DNA from: DASPWV01 sp046726375
Lineage (GTDB): Bacteria; Acidobacteriota; Vicinamibacteria; Vicinamibacterales; UBA2999
Assembly: GCA_046726375.1 (NCBI GenBank)
Contig: JBKPAJ010000181.1
Location: forward strand, 6,163 to 70,162
DNA length: 64,000 bases
Direction: 5' to 3'
The notes beneath the pieces are model-generated. The model ran no database searches. It was not told where the DNA came from and saw only the letters and a list, made by a program, of their open reading frames with translations. The translations under genes and the position numbers were made by a program. Numbering within the stretch: position 1 is the stretch's first letter; the number at the start of each line of letters is the position of its first letter. Below are positions 34,805 to 42,707 of this stretch, piece by piece.

Positions 34805-35734
34805 TCAGGCTACCGCTTTTCGGGCAACCGGCGCTACCGTTCGCGGGCGCGGGACCATTCGGACAATCGCGATGCCGGTAAAGACCAGAGCGGCAGCGAG
34901 CACGATGCGCGCGCTGAACGGCTCGGCAAGCACGAGCGTCCCGAGAACGACCGCGATGATTGGATTGACGTATGCGTAGAGCGATACCGTGGCAACAGGC
35001 AAGTACCTCAAGCAGTAAACGTACGCCGTGTAGCCGATTACCGAGCCCGCGATGGTGAGATGGGCCAATGCGGCAAATGTGCGCGGCGTCAAGGTCACAC
35101 GCCCCCATTCTCCGAGCACCGTGCCGATCACCATGAGCATCGCGCCGCTGAAGATCATCTGCAGTGCGGTGGAAGCCAGCGGCGTTCCACCCAGGCGGTG
35201 CCGCTTGGTGTAAGACGTCCCGATTGCCCACCCAAGGCTTCCGACCTGCAGCGCCAACACGCCGAGAACGAACATCCGTCCCGCTTCGCCGCCAGACGTC
35301 AGCTCGGGCCACACCAACACCACGATGCCCGCGAAACCTGTGGCAAGTCCGACGAACGTACGACGCGTCAACCGCTCGCCGCCGGGAATGAGCGCCTCAA
35401 CGCTGACGGACCAGAACGGCACCATCGCGACCACCACGGCAGCAAGACCACTCGGAACGTACTGTTCCGCCCAGACCAGCAGGCCGTTGCCGAGGACGTT
35501 CATGAGAAATCCGGTGAGCGCAATCGATCGCCACGATCGCACCGATGGCAGGCGCTCGCCGAAGAGCGGCAACAAGGCGGTGAGGATGAGGCCGGCGGCC
35601 ATCCAACGGAAGCCCCCTAGCAGCGCGACAGGAAGCGACTCGAGCGCCACACGAATCGCAAGATACGTGGTGCCCCACAGGATGCAGATGGTTATCCACG
35701 CGGCATACGCGGTTTTTCTTTCACGCGGTGCCAT
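34805..35734 (-). CDS. EamA/DMT family transporter
   Basis: A 309-residue, ten-TM drug/metabolite transporter with the duplicated EamA fold. The first half (about 8-145) opens with AAWITICILWGTTYLAIRVALESLP, and the second half (about 155-295) has LGWAIGTSYTKRH and the inner repeat ending LAEPFSARIVLAAALVFTGIAIV. Substrates may be amino acids or purine derivatives; the sequence does not say which. It is placed between the Lrp regulator (16 bp upstream) and the YhaM gene, so Lrp control of a metabolite exporter is a reasonable guess. Confidence 0.9.
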   Translation of the reverse strand: MAPRERKTAYAAWITICILWGTTYLAIRVALESLPVALLGGFRWMAAGLILTALLPLFGERLPSVRSWRSIALTGFLMNVLGNGLLVWAEQYVPSGLAAVVVAMVPFWSVSVEALIPGGERLTRRTFVGLATGFAGIVVLVWPELTSGGEAGRMFVLGVLALQVGSLGWAIGTSYTKRHRLGGTPLASTALQMIFSGAMLMVIGTVLGEWGRVTLTPRTFAALAHLTIAGSVIGYTAYVYCLRYLPVATVSLYAYVNPIIAVVLGTLVLAEPFSARIVLAAALVFTGIAIVRMVPRPRTVAPVARKAVA

Positions 35735-35749
35735 GGCTCACGGCACTTT

Positions 35750-36238
35750 CTAAGATGCTCGCGGCAGCGTTTGCTTTCGCGCGCCGATCGGTAAGCGAAT
35801 CGTTTCTTTCGTAGTGCCGAGCACAACTGTGGTTCGTGTTGACGTGACGTGTGGGACGGCCGCGATCTGCTGCCGCAGCAACTGTCCGAGATGCTCTGCA
35901 TCCCGCGCGCGCACTTTCAGCAGATAACAGTCGTCGCCTGCAACGTGGTGCACTTCGAGCACTTCCGGAATCCTTGCCAGCGCCTGCGCCGAGGGCTGCT
36001 CCGGACCATACTCGCTCGTTCGCACCGACACGAACGCCAGCAGCGGCAGTTCTGCGATATGCGGATCGATGGCGGCGGCGTACTCCCGAATGGCGCCTTT
36101 GGCTTCGAGCTTGCGCATCCGCTCGAGAACAGCAGAGGGCGCCAAGCCAACCGCCTTGGCGATGTCCGCTTGCGTAATGCGAGCGTTTTGCTGCAAAAGC
36201 TCCAGAATTCCAGCGTCCAGCTCGTCGATTATTCTCAT
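35750..36238 (-). CDS. Lrp/AsnC family transcriptional regulator
   Basis: A 162-residue DNA-binding protein. The N-terminal helix-turn-helix (about 1-60: RIIDELDAGILELLQQNARITQADIAKAVGLAPSAVLERMRKLE) is the Lrp type. A C-terminal RAM/AsnC ligand-binding domain (about 68-150) has the HVAGDDCYLLKVRARD signature. It senses amino acids or a related metabolite. It is upstream of, and in line with, an EamA transporter gene (16 bp apart), a combination in which Lrp proteins usually control export, and divergent from an MFS gene at 36398. Confidence 0.92.
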   Translation of the reverse strand: MRIIDELDAGILELLQQNARITQADIAKAVGLAPSAVLERMRKLEAKGAIREYAAAIDPHIAELPLLAFVSVRTSEYGPEQPSAQALARIPEVLEVHHVAGDDCYLLKVRARDAEHLGQLLRQQIAAVPHVTSTRTTVVLGTTKETIRLPIGARKQTLPRAS

Positions 36239-36397
36239 TTATCGGTCGTCTTTAGAACAATATACGGCCGACGCCCGGGGCAGACAATGAAAATTCGTCT
36301 ACGCGGCCATCAAGCCGAATCATTCATCGACGTACATCGGTCGATCCGCGGTCTTCCCGCCCAAGCCGATCCGTGTGTCGAGCGCTGATCGCTGAAA

Positions 36398-37660
36398 ATG
36401 CGCGGGATGTTCGATTTTTTGCGGGAGGCGTCGCCGGAAGCCCGGCGAGCACTAGTGGCGGCATCGTTGGGCTGGCTGCTCGACGCGTTCGACGTGATGC
36501 TCTACGCGCTCGTGCTGACGGCGCTGATGGCGGACATGGGGTTCGATCGCCGGACCGGAGGACTGCTTGGTTCGGTCACGCTTGCCGCATCTGCCGCCGG
36601 CGGCATCATCTTCGGCATCCTGGCCGATCGTCTGGGGCGAACGCGCGCGCTCTCGCTGAGCATCCTGCTCTATTCCGTTTTCACGGCAGCGTGTGGCACC
36701 GCGACCAGCGTGACGCAGCTCGCGGTGTTCCGGATCTTCCTCGGACTCGGGATGGGTGGCGAGTGGGCGAGCGGCGCGGCGCTGGTGTCGGAAACATGGC
36801 CCGCGCAGCATCGCGGCAAAGCGCTGGGCCTGATGCAATCGTGCTGGGCAATTGGTTACGGCCTGGCTGCCCTCGTCAACCTGATTGTGCTGCCGCGATT
36901 CGGTTGGCGCGCAGTGTTCTTTGTGGGCGTCGTCCCCGCGCTCTTCACGTTATGGATCAGACGTCGCGTTCCCGAACCGGACATCTGGAAGAAAGCGCGG
37001 ACGTCAAGTACCCCAAGCCTCGCTGGCACTCCAAGCACGCCCAACACCGTCACCCCGAGCACGCGAGGCACGCGAGGCACGCTCGGCACTCTGACCGTGG
37101 CGCTCACCCTCATGAACGCCGCCACCATGTTCGCCTGGTGGGGACTCAACTTGTGGATTCCTTCCTTCCTGTCATCCCCGATCGCGCAGGGTGGCGTCGG
37201 GCTCAGCACAGAAGCGATGTCGTGGTTCGTCATCGCAATGCAGGTCGGCATGTGGTTCGGCTACGTCACCTTTGGCTTCGTCAGCGATCGCTTCGGACGA
37301 AAGCCCACTTACATCGTCTATCTGGTTGCCGCAGCCATCCTCGTCTATGCCTACAGCGTGGTGAGAAATCCCGCGGCGCTCCTCGTCCTCGGTCCGTTCG
37401 TCGCGTTTTTCGGGACCGGTTACTTCAGCGGATTTGGCGCAATCACCGCGGAGGTCTATCCGACGGCGATTCGTGCCACGGCACAAGGCTTTACCTATAA
37501 CATCGGCCGCCTGGCGAGCGCGGTGGCGCCCTCGGTGGTCGGGACGATGGCGCAAACGGGCGGCTTCGGCGCGGCGTTTACGCTCACTGCCAGCGCGTTC
37601 CTCATCGCGGTGGTTTTGTGGCTGTTTATTCCCGAAACCCGTGGCCGTTCGCTCGCGTGA
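36398..37660 (+). CDS. MFS transporter, AAHS/sialic-acid-permease-like
   Basis: A 420-residue twelve-TM major facilitator protein. The signatures are LGWLLDAFDVMLYALVL in TM1 (the DxxD of the aromatic acid:H+ symporter group), GILADRLGRTRAL between TM2 and TM3, and WIPSFLSS and GFVSDRFGRKPTYIV for the second half. The central loop (about 205-235) is low-complexity Ser/Thr/Pro/Arg, with short direct repeats at DNA level (GCACGCGAGGC). A C-terminal TM ends with a short cytoplasmic tail. The likely substrate is an organic or aromatic acid, but this is inference. It is divergent from the Lrp gene. Confidence 0.88.
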   Translation: MRGMFDFLREASPEARRALVAASLGWLLDAFDVMLYALVLTALMADMGFDRRTGGLLGSVTLAASAAGGIIFGILADRLGRTRALSLSILLYSVFTAACGTATSVTQLAVFRIFLGLGMGGEWASGAALVSETWPAQHRGKALGLMQSCWAIGYGLAALVNLIVLPRFGWRAVFFVGVVPALFTLWIRRRVPEPDIWKKARTSSTPSLAGTPSTPNTVTPSTRGTRGTLGTLTVALTLMNAATMFAWWGLNLWIPSFLSSPIAQGGVGLSTEAMSWFVIAMQVGMWFGYVTFGFVSDRFGRKPTYIVYLVAAAILVYAYSVVRNPAALLVLGPFVAFFGTGYFSGFGAITAEVYPTAIRATAQGFTYNIGRLASAVAPSVVGTMAQTGGFGAAFTLTASAFLIAVVLWLFIPETRGRSLA

Positions 37661-37670
37661 ATGTCACGCG

Positions 37671-38882
37671 TCAGCCGACAACGTGCGGCTTCTGGTCGCC
37701 GATCAAGGACAACGTGTCGGAGGCAATCCGGAGGCAGTTGCGTCCTTCTTCCTTCGCGCGATAGAGCGCGGCGTCGGCGCGCGCCACGACTGCCTGGATA
37801 TTGATCTCGCCCGGCAACGCTTGAGTGATCCCGAAGCTTGCCGTGACTGTAAGCGACTCGCCGGCCCACGGTATAGGCCGCTCGGCAATTTCTCTACGCA
37901 TGGTCTCGGCCACCCGCCGGGCGCCGTGCAACGGCGTGTCCGGCAGCAGCACGAGAAACTCCTCGCCCCCGTAGCGGCACTTCAAGTCGGAACCGCGCAG
38001 CACGTCTTTCATGCGGCGGCCCACGGCTGCGAGCACGGCATCGCCACACAAATGGCCATAGCGATCGTTGACGTCCTTGAAGTGATCGAGGTCGAACATG
38101 ATCATCGCGACCGGCATCTGGCTGCGCCGGGCGCGGCGCAGTTCGGCGTCGATGATTTCCATGGCATGCGCGCGCGTGGTGCACCCCGTCAACGCATCGC
38201 GCAGGCTGTTCTCCTTGACCTCGCGAAAGAGCTGCGCGTTTTTCAGCGACACCGCAAGGAGCGCAGCCGCCGCTTCGAGCGCGCGCTGTCGATCGGTCGC
38301 GAGCGGGCCGCCCTGGGGCTTGACGCCAAGCACGCCCATCGGCGTCCCGCCGACGATCAACGGAAAGCCAATCGTGTTGCCGGAGGCCGTGGCACCTGGA
38401 GCGCCGCCGAGTAGGCGTTCGGCAATATCTTCGCGCTCGATCACGTCTTCGGCACCGCGTGTATCACCCATGAGCGCTTCCCATTCAGTGCCACGGCGCA
38501 GCAGCACCCAGATGGAATCGGTCGCGGCCACGCGCGGAAGGTATTGCTGAATGGCGAGCCGAATAGCGTCGTGATCGAGCGCGCGCGCCAGCGAATGGCC
38601 AAAGGCGATCAATTGTTCGAGCTCGAGCGCGTGCTCCTCCGCTTCTTTTTGCGCGGCGAGCGCGGCCACCGCTTGCGCCTGCATCTCGTGCCGCTTACGC
38701 AATTGGTGAAGCACGAAGATCGCAATCAACAGGATAAGGGCCGGGACAAGGGCGAGTCCCTTCTCCCGTTCGACCTCCCGCGCGTAGTCCAACAGCTGCG
38801 AGATCGGCGCCGCAAAGATCACGACCACGGCGGCCGTGAGGCCGGCGACGAGCAGCGCGTCCTGACGCCGGAACAGAGGCAT
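37671..38882 (-). CDS. membrane-bound GAF-GGDEF diguanylate cyclase
   Basis: A 403-residue protein starting at ATG 38882 (AAGGA just upstream). Two TM segments lie at about 10-30 and 40-60, followed by a coiled coil and a GAF-like domain (about 90-225). The GGDEF domain (about 230-400) has catalytic GGEEF at 305-309. An RGSD sequence ends five residues before GGEEF, giving an intact inhibitory I-site (RxxD). It makes cyclic di-GMP from two GTP and should be product-inhibited. No EAL or PilZ partner is nearby. Confidence 0.9.
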   Translation of the reverse strand: MPLFRRQDALLVAGLTAAVVVIFAAPISQLLDYAREVEREKGLALVPALILLIAIFVLHQLRKRHEMQAQAVAALAAQKEAEEHALELEQLIAFGHSLARALDHDAIRLAIQQYLPRVAATDSIWVLLRRGTEWEALMGDTRGAEDVIEREDIAERLLGGAPGATASGNTIGFPLIVGGTPMGVLGVKPQGGPLATDRQRALEAAAALLAVSLKNAQLFREVKENSLRDALTGCTTRAHAMEIIDAELRRARRSQMPVAMIMFDLDHFKDVNDRYGHLCGDAVLAAVGRRMKDVLRGSDLKCRYGGEEFLVLLPDTPLHGARRVAETMRREIAERPIPWAGESLTVTASFGITQALPGEINIQAVVARADAALYRAKEEGRNCLRIASDTLSLIGDQKPHVVG

Positions 38883-39050
38883 TTTCCTTGTGATCAGCGC
38901 TATCGGCCTGAGAATGACCGGAGCATACAATACAGACGGGCTGGAAATGGGAAAAGGCGATGCGAATTCGTAAAATTTCGTCTCCGAAATGCACACCGTT
39001 TGTCATCGACACGTGCGGTCGAGCGCACCGAACCCTCACGAAGCAGCGGT

Positions 39051-39056
39051 TACAAT
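39051..39056 (+). promoter_or_regulatory. TACAAT -10-like hexamer before a GTG start
   Basis: TACAAT ends 6 nt before the GTG at 39063. The GAGG between them is too close to the start to be an efficient ribosome site. Confidence 0.45.
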
Positions 39057-39062
39057 TGAGGC

Positions 39063-39401
39063 GTGCGAGCGATCAGTCTGGGTCTCCTCGGTTGGGTCGT
39101 CGGCCTCGCGATCGTCGCGGCGCAGGCGCCGGGCAAACAAGCAGCTCCGCCCGCGCCGTCGGAGGCGGCGAGGTCCATCACGATGCCCCCCATTCCCACG
39201 CCTGGGTTCGCGTCCGGGCGTCCGGTTGAAGTGGCGCGTGCGGTTTACAAATTTGCCGGCGAGCATCCGGAAATCCTGAAATACGTGCCCTGCTATTGCG
39301 GCTGCGAGAGCACGGGCCACGGCCACAACGAATCGTGTTTCGTCAAGCGTCGCGATGCGAAAGGCAACGTGCTGGAGTGGGACACCCATGGCTATGGGTG
39401 A
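39063..39401 (+). CDS. PCYCGC-motif exported protein
   Basis: A 112-residue secreted protein. A signal peptide ends near IVAAQAP. The second half has the PCYCGCESTGHGHNESCF block (about residues 76-93) that defines the PCYCGC family. The cysteine-rich motif with His residues suggests metal binding or redox function, with no experimentally known role for the family. GTG start, probably leaderless. It is followed by the kinase gene after 89 bp with no clear promoter between them. Confidence 0.75.
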   Translation: MRAISLGLLGWVVGLAIVAAQAPGKQAAPPAPSEAARSITMPPIPTPGFASGRPVEVARAVYKFAGEHPEILKYVPCYCGCESTGHGHNESCFVKRRDAKGNVLEWDTHGYG

Positions 39402-39490
39402 GCCATCTGCATAGACGTCGCGCGTGACGCGATGCTGATGTACAACTCAGGTGCCGACGCCAGGGCGATACGGACCGCGATCGAAAAGAA

Positions 39491-41080
39491 GTGGACGCCG
39501 ACGCACCAGACCAAAACACCGACGCCGCTGCCACCGGCAGCCGCGAAGAAGCCCTGATGACGGCTCGTGCCGGCGCGTTCGCCCGACTGTTCGACGGGGT
39601 CCGCGAAGGTGCTTACATCGGCACGATCGATCACGAGGCGGCGGACACGATCGCCGTCAATCCGTTCCTCAAGCAGATCCTCGGCTACACAATCGATTCG
39701 CCCGACACGGGCATCGATCCCTTTGCGGCCGCACGATTCGCCGATGCGAACGAACGCACTGCGTTCGTTTCGCAACTGCGCCGCGACGGCTACGTTTGCG
39801 ATTATCAGCTGCAGTTGAAGCGACAAGACCGATCGTTTGTCTCGGTTGAAGTCACCGCGCACCTCGAGGCGGCGAGCCGTGGCAGCCGTTCGAGCCCGCT
39901 CGTGTACGCGCTCGTGCGCGACGTGAGCGAGCGCAAGCGCGTGGACGATCAGTCACGCGACTTGTATCGGCAGCTGCAGCAGGCAGAAAAAATGGCGGCG
40001 CTCGGCCAGACGATTTCGGGCGTCGCGCACGAATTGAACAACCCGCTCGCGACCATTCTGTCGTGGGCAGAGCGCCTTGCCGAGCGGCCGTCGGACGACA
40101 AAACCCGCCGCGGCCTCGATGTGATTCGCAGCGAATCCGAACGCGCGGCCCGCATCGTCCGCAATCTGCTCACGTTCGCGCGCAAGCGTCAGACCACCCG
40201 GATGATGGTTGACCTCAACGACGTCGTCCGGGAAACGCTCGCGCTGCGTGCTTACGAGCAACGCGTCACCAACATCAGCGTGACGACGGCGCTTGCGCCG
40301 GCCGTTCTGAACGTGTTTGCCGACGCGCACCAGATTAAACAGGTTCTGTTGAATCTCGTGATTAACGCGGAGCAGGCGATGCAGGCGGCCCACGGCGCCG
40401 GTTCACTGGTCGTGCGCACATGGCACGATGCGGATCGCGAGTCGGTAGTGCTCGAGGTCAAAGACGATGGACCTGGCATCGCCGACGACATGCAGGGAAA
40501 GATCTTCGATCCGTTTTATACGACGAAGGATGTCGGCAAGGGCACGGGCCTGGGTCTCAGCGTGGCATATGCGATCGTGCAGGAGCACGGCGGCCGCATC
40601 TGGGTGGCCTCGCAGAAAGGAAGCGGCGCGTCGTTCTTTGTCGAGCTTCCGGTCGGCGGGCAGTCGCTCCCGATCCGCCCGCCGCAGCGGGATCAGATTT
40701 CACTCGAGGCGTTTAAGGGATTTCGCGTGTTGGTGGTCGAAGACGAACCGGCGCTGGCGTCGGCAGTGGCCGACGCGTTGTCAGACTCCGGATTTGTCGT
40801 CGAGCGCGCGCAGGACGGCGAGGAGGCGCTGACGAGCGTCGCACGCAGCGCGTACGACCTCGTCGTCTGCGACCTCAAGATGCCGAAGCTCGATGGAATG
40901 CAGTTCTATCGCGCCATGGCCGCCGCGACGCCGCTGTTGGCGCGCCGCGTGATCTTCGTGACCGGCGCCGTCGCCGGCACCGATGCGGAGCGGTTCTTGG
41001 ACGAGACCGGCTGCCGCTGGCTCGCCAAGCCATTTCGGCTTGGCGACTTGCTGCGCGCGGCACGCGACACCTTGTCGTAA
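39491..41080 (+). CDS. hybrid histidine kinase (PAS-HisKA-HATPase-REC)
   Basis: A 529-residue cytosolic kinase. A PAS-like domain spans about 25-150. HisKA has the phospho-acceptor H180 in SGVAHELNNPLATIL; HATPase spans about 285-400 with N box LLNLVINAEQAM, DDGPGIADD and GKGTGLGLSV; the receiver spans about 412-529 with phospho-acceptor D461 in VVCDLKMPKLDG. There are no TM segments. It is probably the partner of the NtrC-type regulator at 42708 or feeds its own receiver (inference). The start at GTG 39491 is the furthest upstream possible. Its 3' end overlaps the oppositely oriented sigma gene by 175 bp. Confidence 0.9.
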   Translation: MDADAPDQNTDAAATGSREEALMTARAGAFARLFDGVREGAYIGTIDHEAADTIAVNPFLKQILGYTIDSPDTGIDPFAAARFADANERTAFVSQLRRDGYVCDYQLQLKRQDRSFVSVEVTAHLEAASRGSRSSPLVYALVRDVSERKRVDDQSRDLYRQLQQAEKMAALGQTISGVAHELNNPLATILSWAERLAERPSDDKTRRGLDVIRSESERAARIVRNLLTFARKRQTTRMMVDLNDVVRETLALRAYEQRVTNISVTTALAPAVLNVFADAHQIKQVLLNLVINAEQAMQAAHGAGSLVVRTWHDADRESVVLEVKDDGPGIADDMQGKIFDPFYTTKDVGKGTGLGLSVAYAIVQEHGGRIWVASQKGSGASFFVELPVGGQSLPIRPPQRDQISLEAFKGFRVLVVEDEPALASAVADALSDSGFVVERAQDGEEALTSVARSAYDLVVCDLKMPKLDGMQFYRAMAAATPLLARRVIFVTGAVAGTDAERFLDETGCRWLAKPFRLGDLLRAARDTLS

Positions 41081-41931
41081 GGCAGCACCACGGCACTCTC
41101 GGCGCGACGTTCGGCGGCGACCGGCACGCGGGTATCCGACGCGTGCAGTGTCGCTTTTGCCATTTTCGGTTTCGCCTCGAATGCCAGGATTGCCGCGCGC
41201 AGCGAGTGAGCGGCAGCCGGATTCATCTCCGCACCCAGGGCGTCGCGAAGGCGCCGAATCGCGCGCGCATGCAACTGCGACACGCGTGATTCGTTCACGC
41301 CCAGCTCCGCCCCGATCTCCTTCATCGTCACTTCGCCGTAGTAATAGAGACCAATCACGCGGCGCTCACGGACCGGCAACGACGCAATGGCGGCACGTAC
41401 GCGCTCCTTCACTTCATTCCGCTCGTACGCCAGATCCGGCCGCTCCGGTTCCGCCGGCACGAGAACCGCCGGTAACTGTGCTTCATCGACGTTTTCAGCG
41501 CAGGAGAGTGGCGAAGTCGATTCGATGGTGTTGATGCGGATGATGGTTTTGCCGAGCCGCTTTTCGTCGGAGCCGATCGCCGCGGCCAGATCGGCCAGCG
41601 ACGGTTCGTGTCCGAGCTCCGCCCGCAGCTTCTCGCGCGCGGCTTCGAGCTCGCGGCGCACGCGACGGACGCCGCGCGGCCACGCGTCCTTGCGCAGCGC
41701 ATCGATCATCGCGCCACGAATGCGGCGTTCGGCGAACGTTTCAAACTTGATCCCGCGGCCTTCGTCAAAGCGTTCAGCGGCATCGATGAGACCAATCACC
41801 CCGTCCTGAACGAGATCGCTGAGGTCGATCGAGTGAGGCATGGTCGACGCCATGCGCCGCGCCAACGCTTCAACGAAAGGAATTCCCGCCTCCACTCGCC
41901 CGTTCTTGGCGTAGCTCCGATCGACGCTCAT
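40906..41931 (-). CDS. FliA/WhiG-type sigma-70 factor with long C-terminal tail
   Basis: A 341-residue group-3 sigma factor. ATG 41931 has GGAG 7 nt upstream. Region 2 lies at about 15-95 (DLSDLVQDGVIGLIDAAERFD; FETFAERRIRGAMIDALR), region 3 at about 98-170 (LGHEPSLADLAAAIG), and region 4 at about 172-233 (LPVRERRVIGLYYYGEVTMKEIGAELGVNESRVSQLHARA). Canonical sequence ends near 236. The remaining ~105 residues are basic low-complexity, and the last ~57 are encoded antisense to the kinase receiver domain. FliA proteins drive flagellar genes, but none are present in this window. Confidence 0.88.
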   Translation of the reverse strand: MSVDRSYAKNGRVEAGIPFVEALARRMASTMPHSIDLSDLVQDGVIGLIDAAERFDEGRGIKFETFAERRIRGAMIDALRKDAWPRGVRRVRRELEAAREKLRAELGHEPSLADLAAAIGSDEKRLGKTIIRINTIESTSPLSCAENVDEAQLPAVLVPAEPERPDLAYERNEVKERVRAAIASLPVRERRVIGLYYYGEVTMKEIGAELGVNESRVSQLHARAIRRLRDALGAEMNPAAAHSLRAAILAFEAKPKMAKATLHASDTRVPVAAERRAESAVVLPYDKVSRAARSKSPSRNGLASQRQPVSSKNRSASVPATAPVTKITRRANSGVAAAMAR

Positions 41932-42343
41932 GTCTGATCTCCGCCAGAGCCGGGGTTTGGGGGAGCCGGGATTCAGGCTGGTCAAGCGCTGGATTCCGCG
42001 CGCCGGTTCTGGTCGCCCGCCCTATGGCAACCTGAATGCCAAGGCTGTGCAGTAGCGTGGTAGGGCGGGAATCCTTGGCGAAGAGCTAGCCTAAGTAGCT
42101 ATACATTCAGGTAGTTACACAAATTTGCAGGGTGGGACCGCGCAAAGGTGTCTTACTTGCCGTGGGGCAGAAACGCCAAGGTCTTGACTTTTACGCCGCA
42201 GCTAGCGTCAAGTTTTTGACGAGGCGATCACGGAACTCAACCGTAGATACAATTCTTGTCTCTACGGTCGGTTGCGTTTTGGATGGGACTGAAGGGCGAC
42301 GATTGTCGCCCTGAGCGTGCGGGCCTTCGAACGAAATGCGTAG
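41932..42343. other. 412-bp gap with three hairpins
   Basis: No gene is seen between the sigma factor and the small HTH gene. Three perfect inverted repeats are present: CGTCAA/TTGACG at 42206-42221, ACCGTAGA/TCTACGGT at 42240-42267 with a 12-nt loop, and AGGGCGAC/GTCGCCCT at 42293-42312. The last two lie just beyond the HTH stop codon, so they could be its terminators. The remainder, including an AT-rich part near 42090-42125, may hold the sigma gene's promoter. Confidence 0.5.
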
Positions 42344-42541
42344 TTATGCAGCAGTCGTGGGGCTGAGCGTGCGGCCGCTGCCGTCCGGTTGCCGCCACAG
42401 GGTATCCGTGAAAATCCGAATGCTGCCGCCGGCGGTGCGGACGTATTCCACTTTTCCCGCGGCAATCCAGTTGTAAATCGTCCGGCGGCTGACACCGACC
42501 ATCTCACATGCCTTCATAATGCTGACCGTCTGGCGTTCCAT
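42344..42541 (-). CDS. small excisionase-type HTH DNA-binding protein
   Basis: A 65-residue protein consisting almost entirely of a MerR/Xis-type winged helix (HTH_17): QTVSIMKACEMVGVSRRTIYNWIAAGKVEYVRTAGGSIRIF. It starts at ATG 42541 with GAGAGG 4 nt upstream. The short Ser/Thr-rich tail has no feature. Such proteins bind short DNA sites, usually as cofactors or regulators. It is divergent from the NtrC-type gene, so it could control that regulator or itself. No integrase or phage gene is near, so it is probably a housekeeping regulator. Confidence 0.8.
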   Translation of the reverse strand: MERQTVSIMKACEMVGVSRRTIYNWIAAGKVEYVRTAGGSIRIFTDTLWRQPDGSGRTLSPTTAA

Positions 42542-42707
42542 TTTGCCTCTCGTGCCTCCAGCCAGACTATCGGCCTCAGCCGCGGACGGTTTAGGCCAAT
42601 AGATGCAACGGCGCGTATTTCCCTGGCAGAGGTGGTTTGCCAGTTTTGTAATCGCACTAATCGCTTGACGACAGTCTCCCGTGCGTCAAAACTATGGCGC
42701 CCTCCAA

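Noticed and set aside
34800..35312. Upstream extension of the YhaM-like frame
   Set aside because: Lies inside the EamA gene in another frame and shows no OB or HD sequence.
42344..42541. Excisionase-like HTH protein as evidence of an integrated element
   Set aside because: No integrase, attachment-site repeats or phage genes nearby; this small HTH fold is also common in ordinary regulators.
42627..42650. TGGCAG...TTTGCC as a sigma-54 promoter before the NtrC-type gene
   Set aside because: Spacing between the GG and GC elements is two bases too long for sigma-54.
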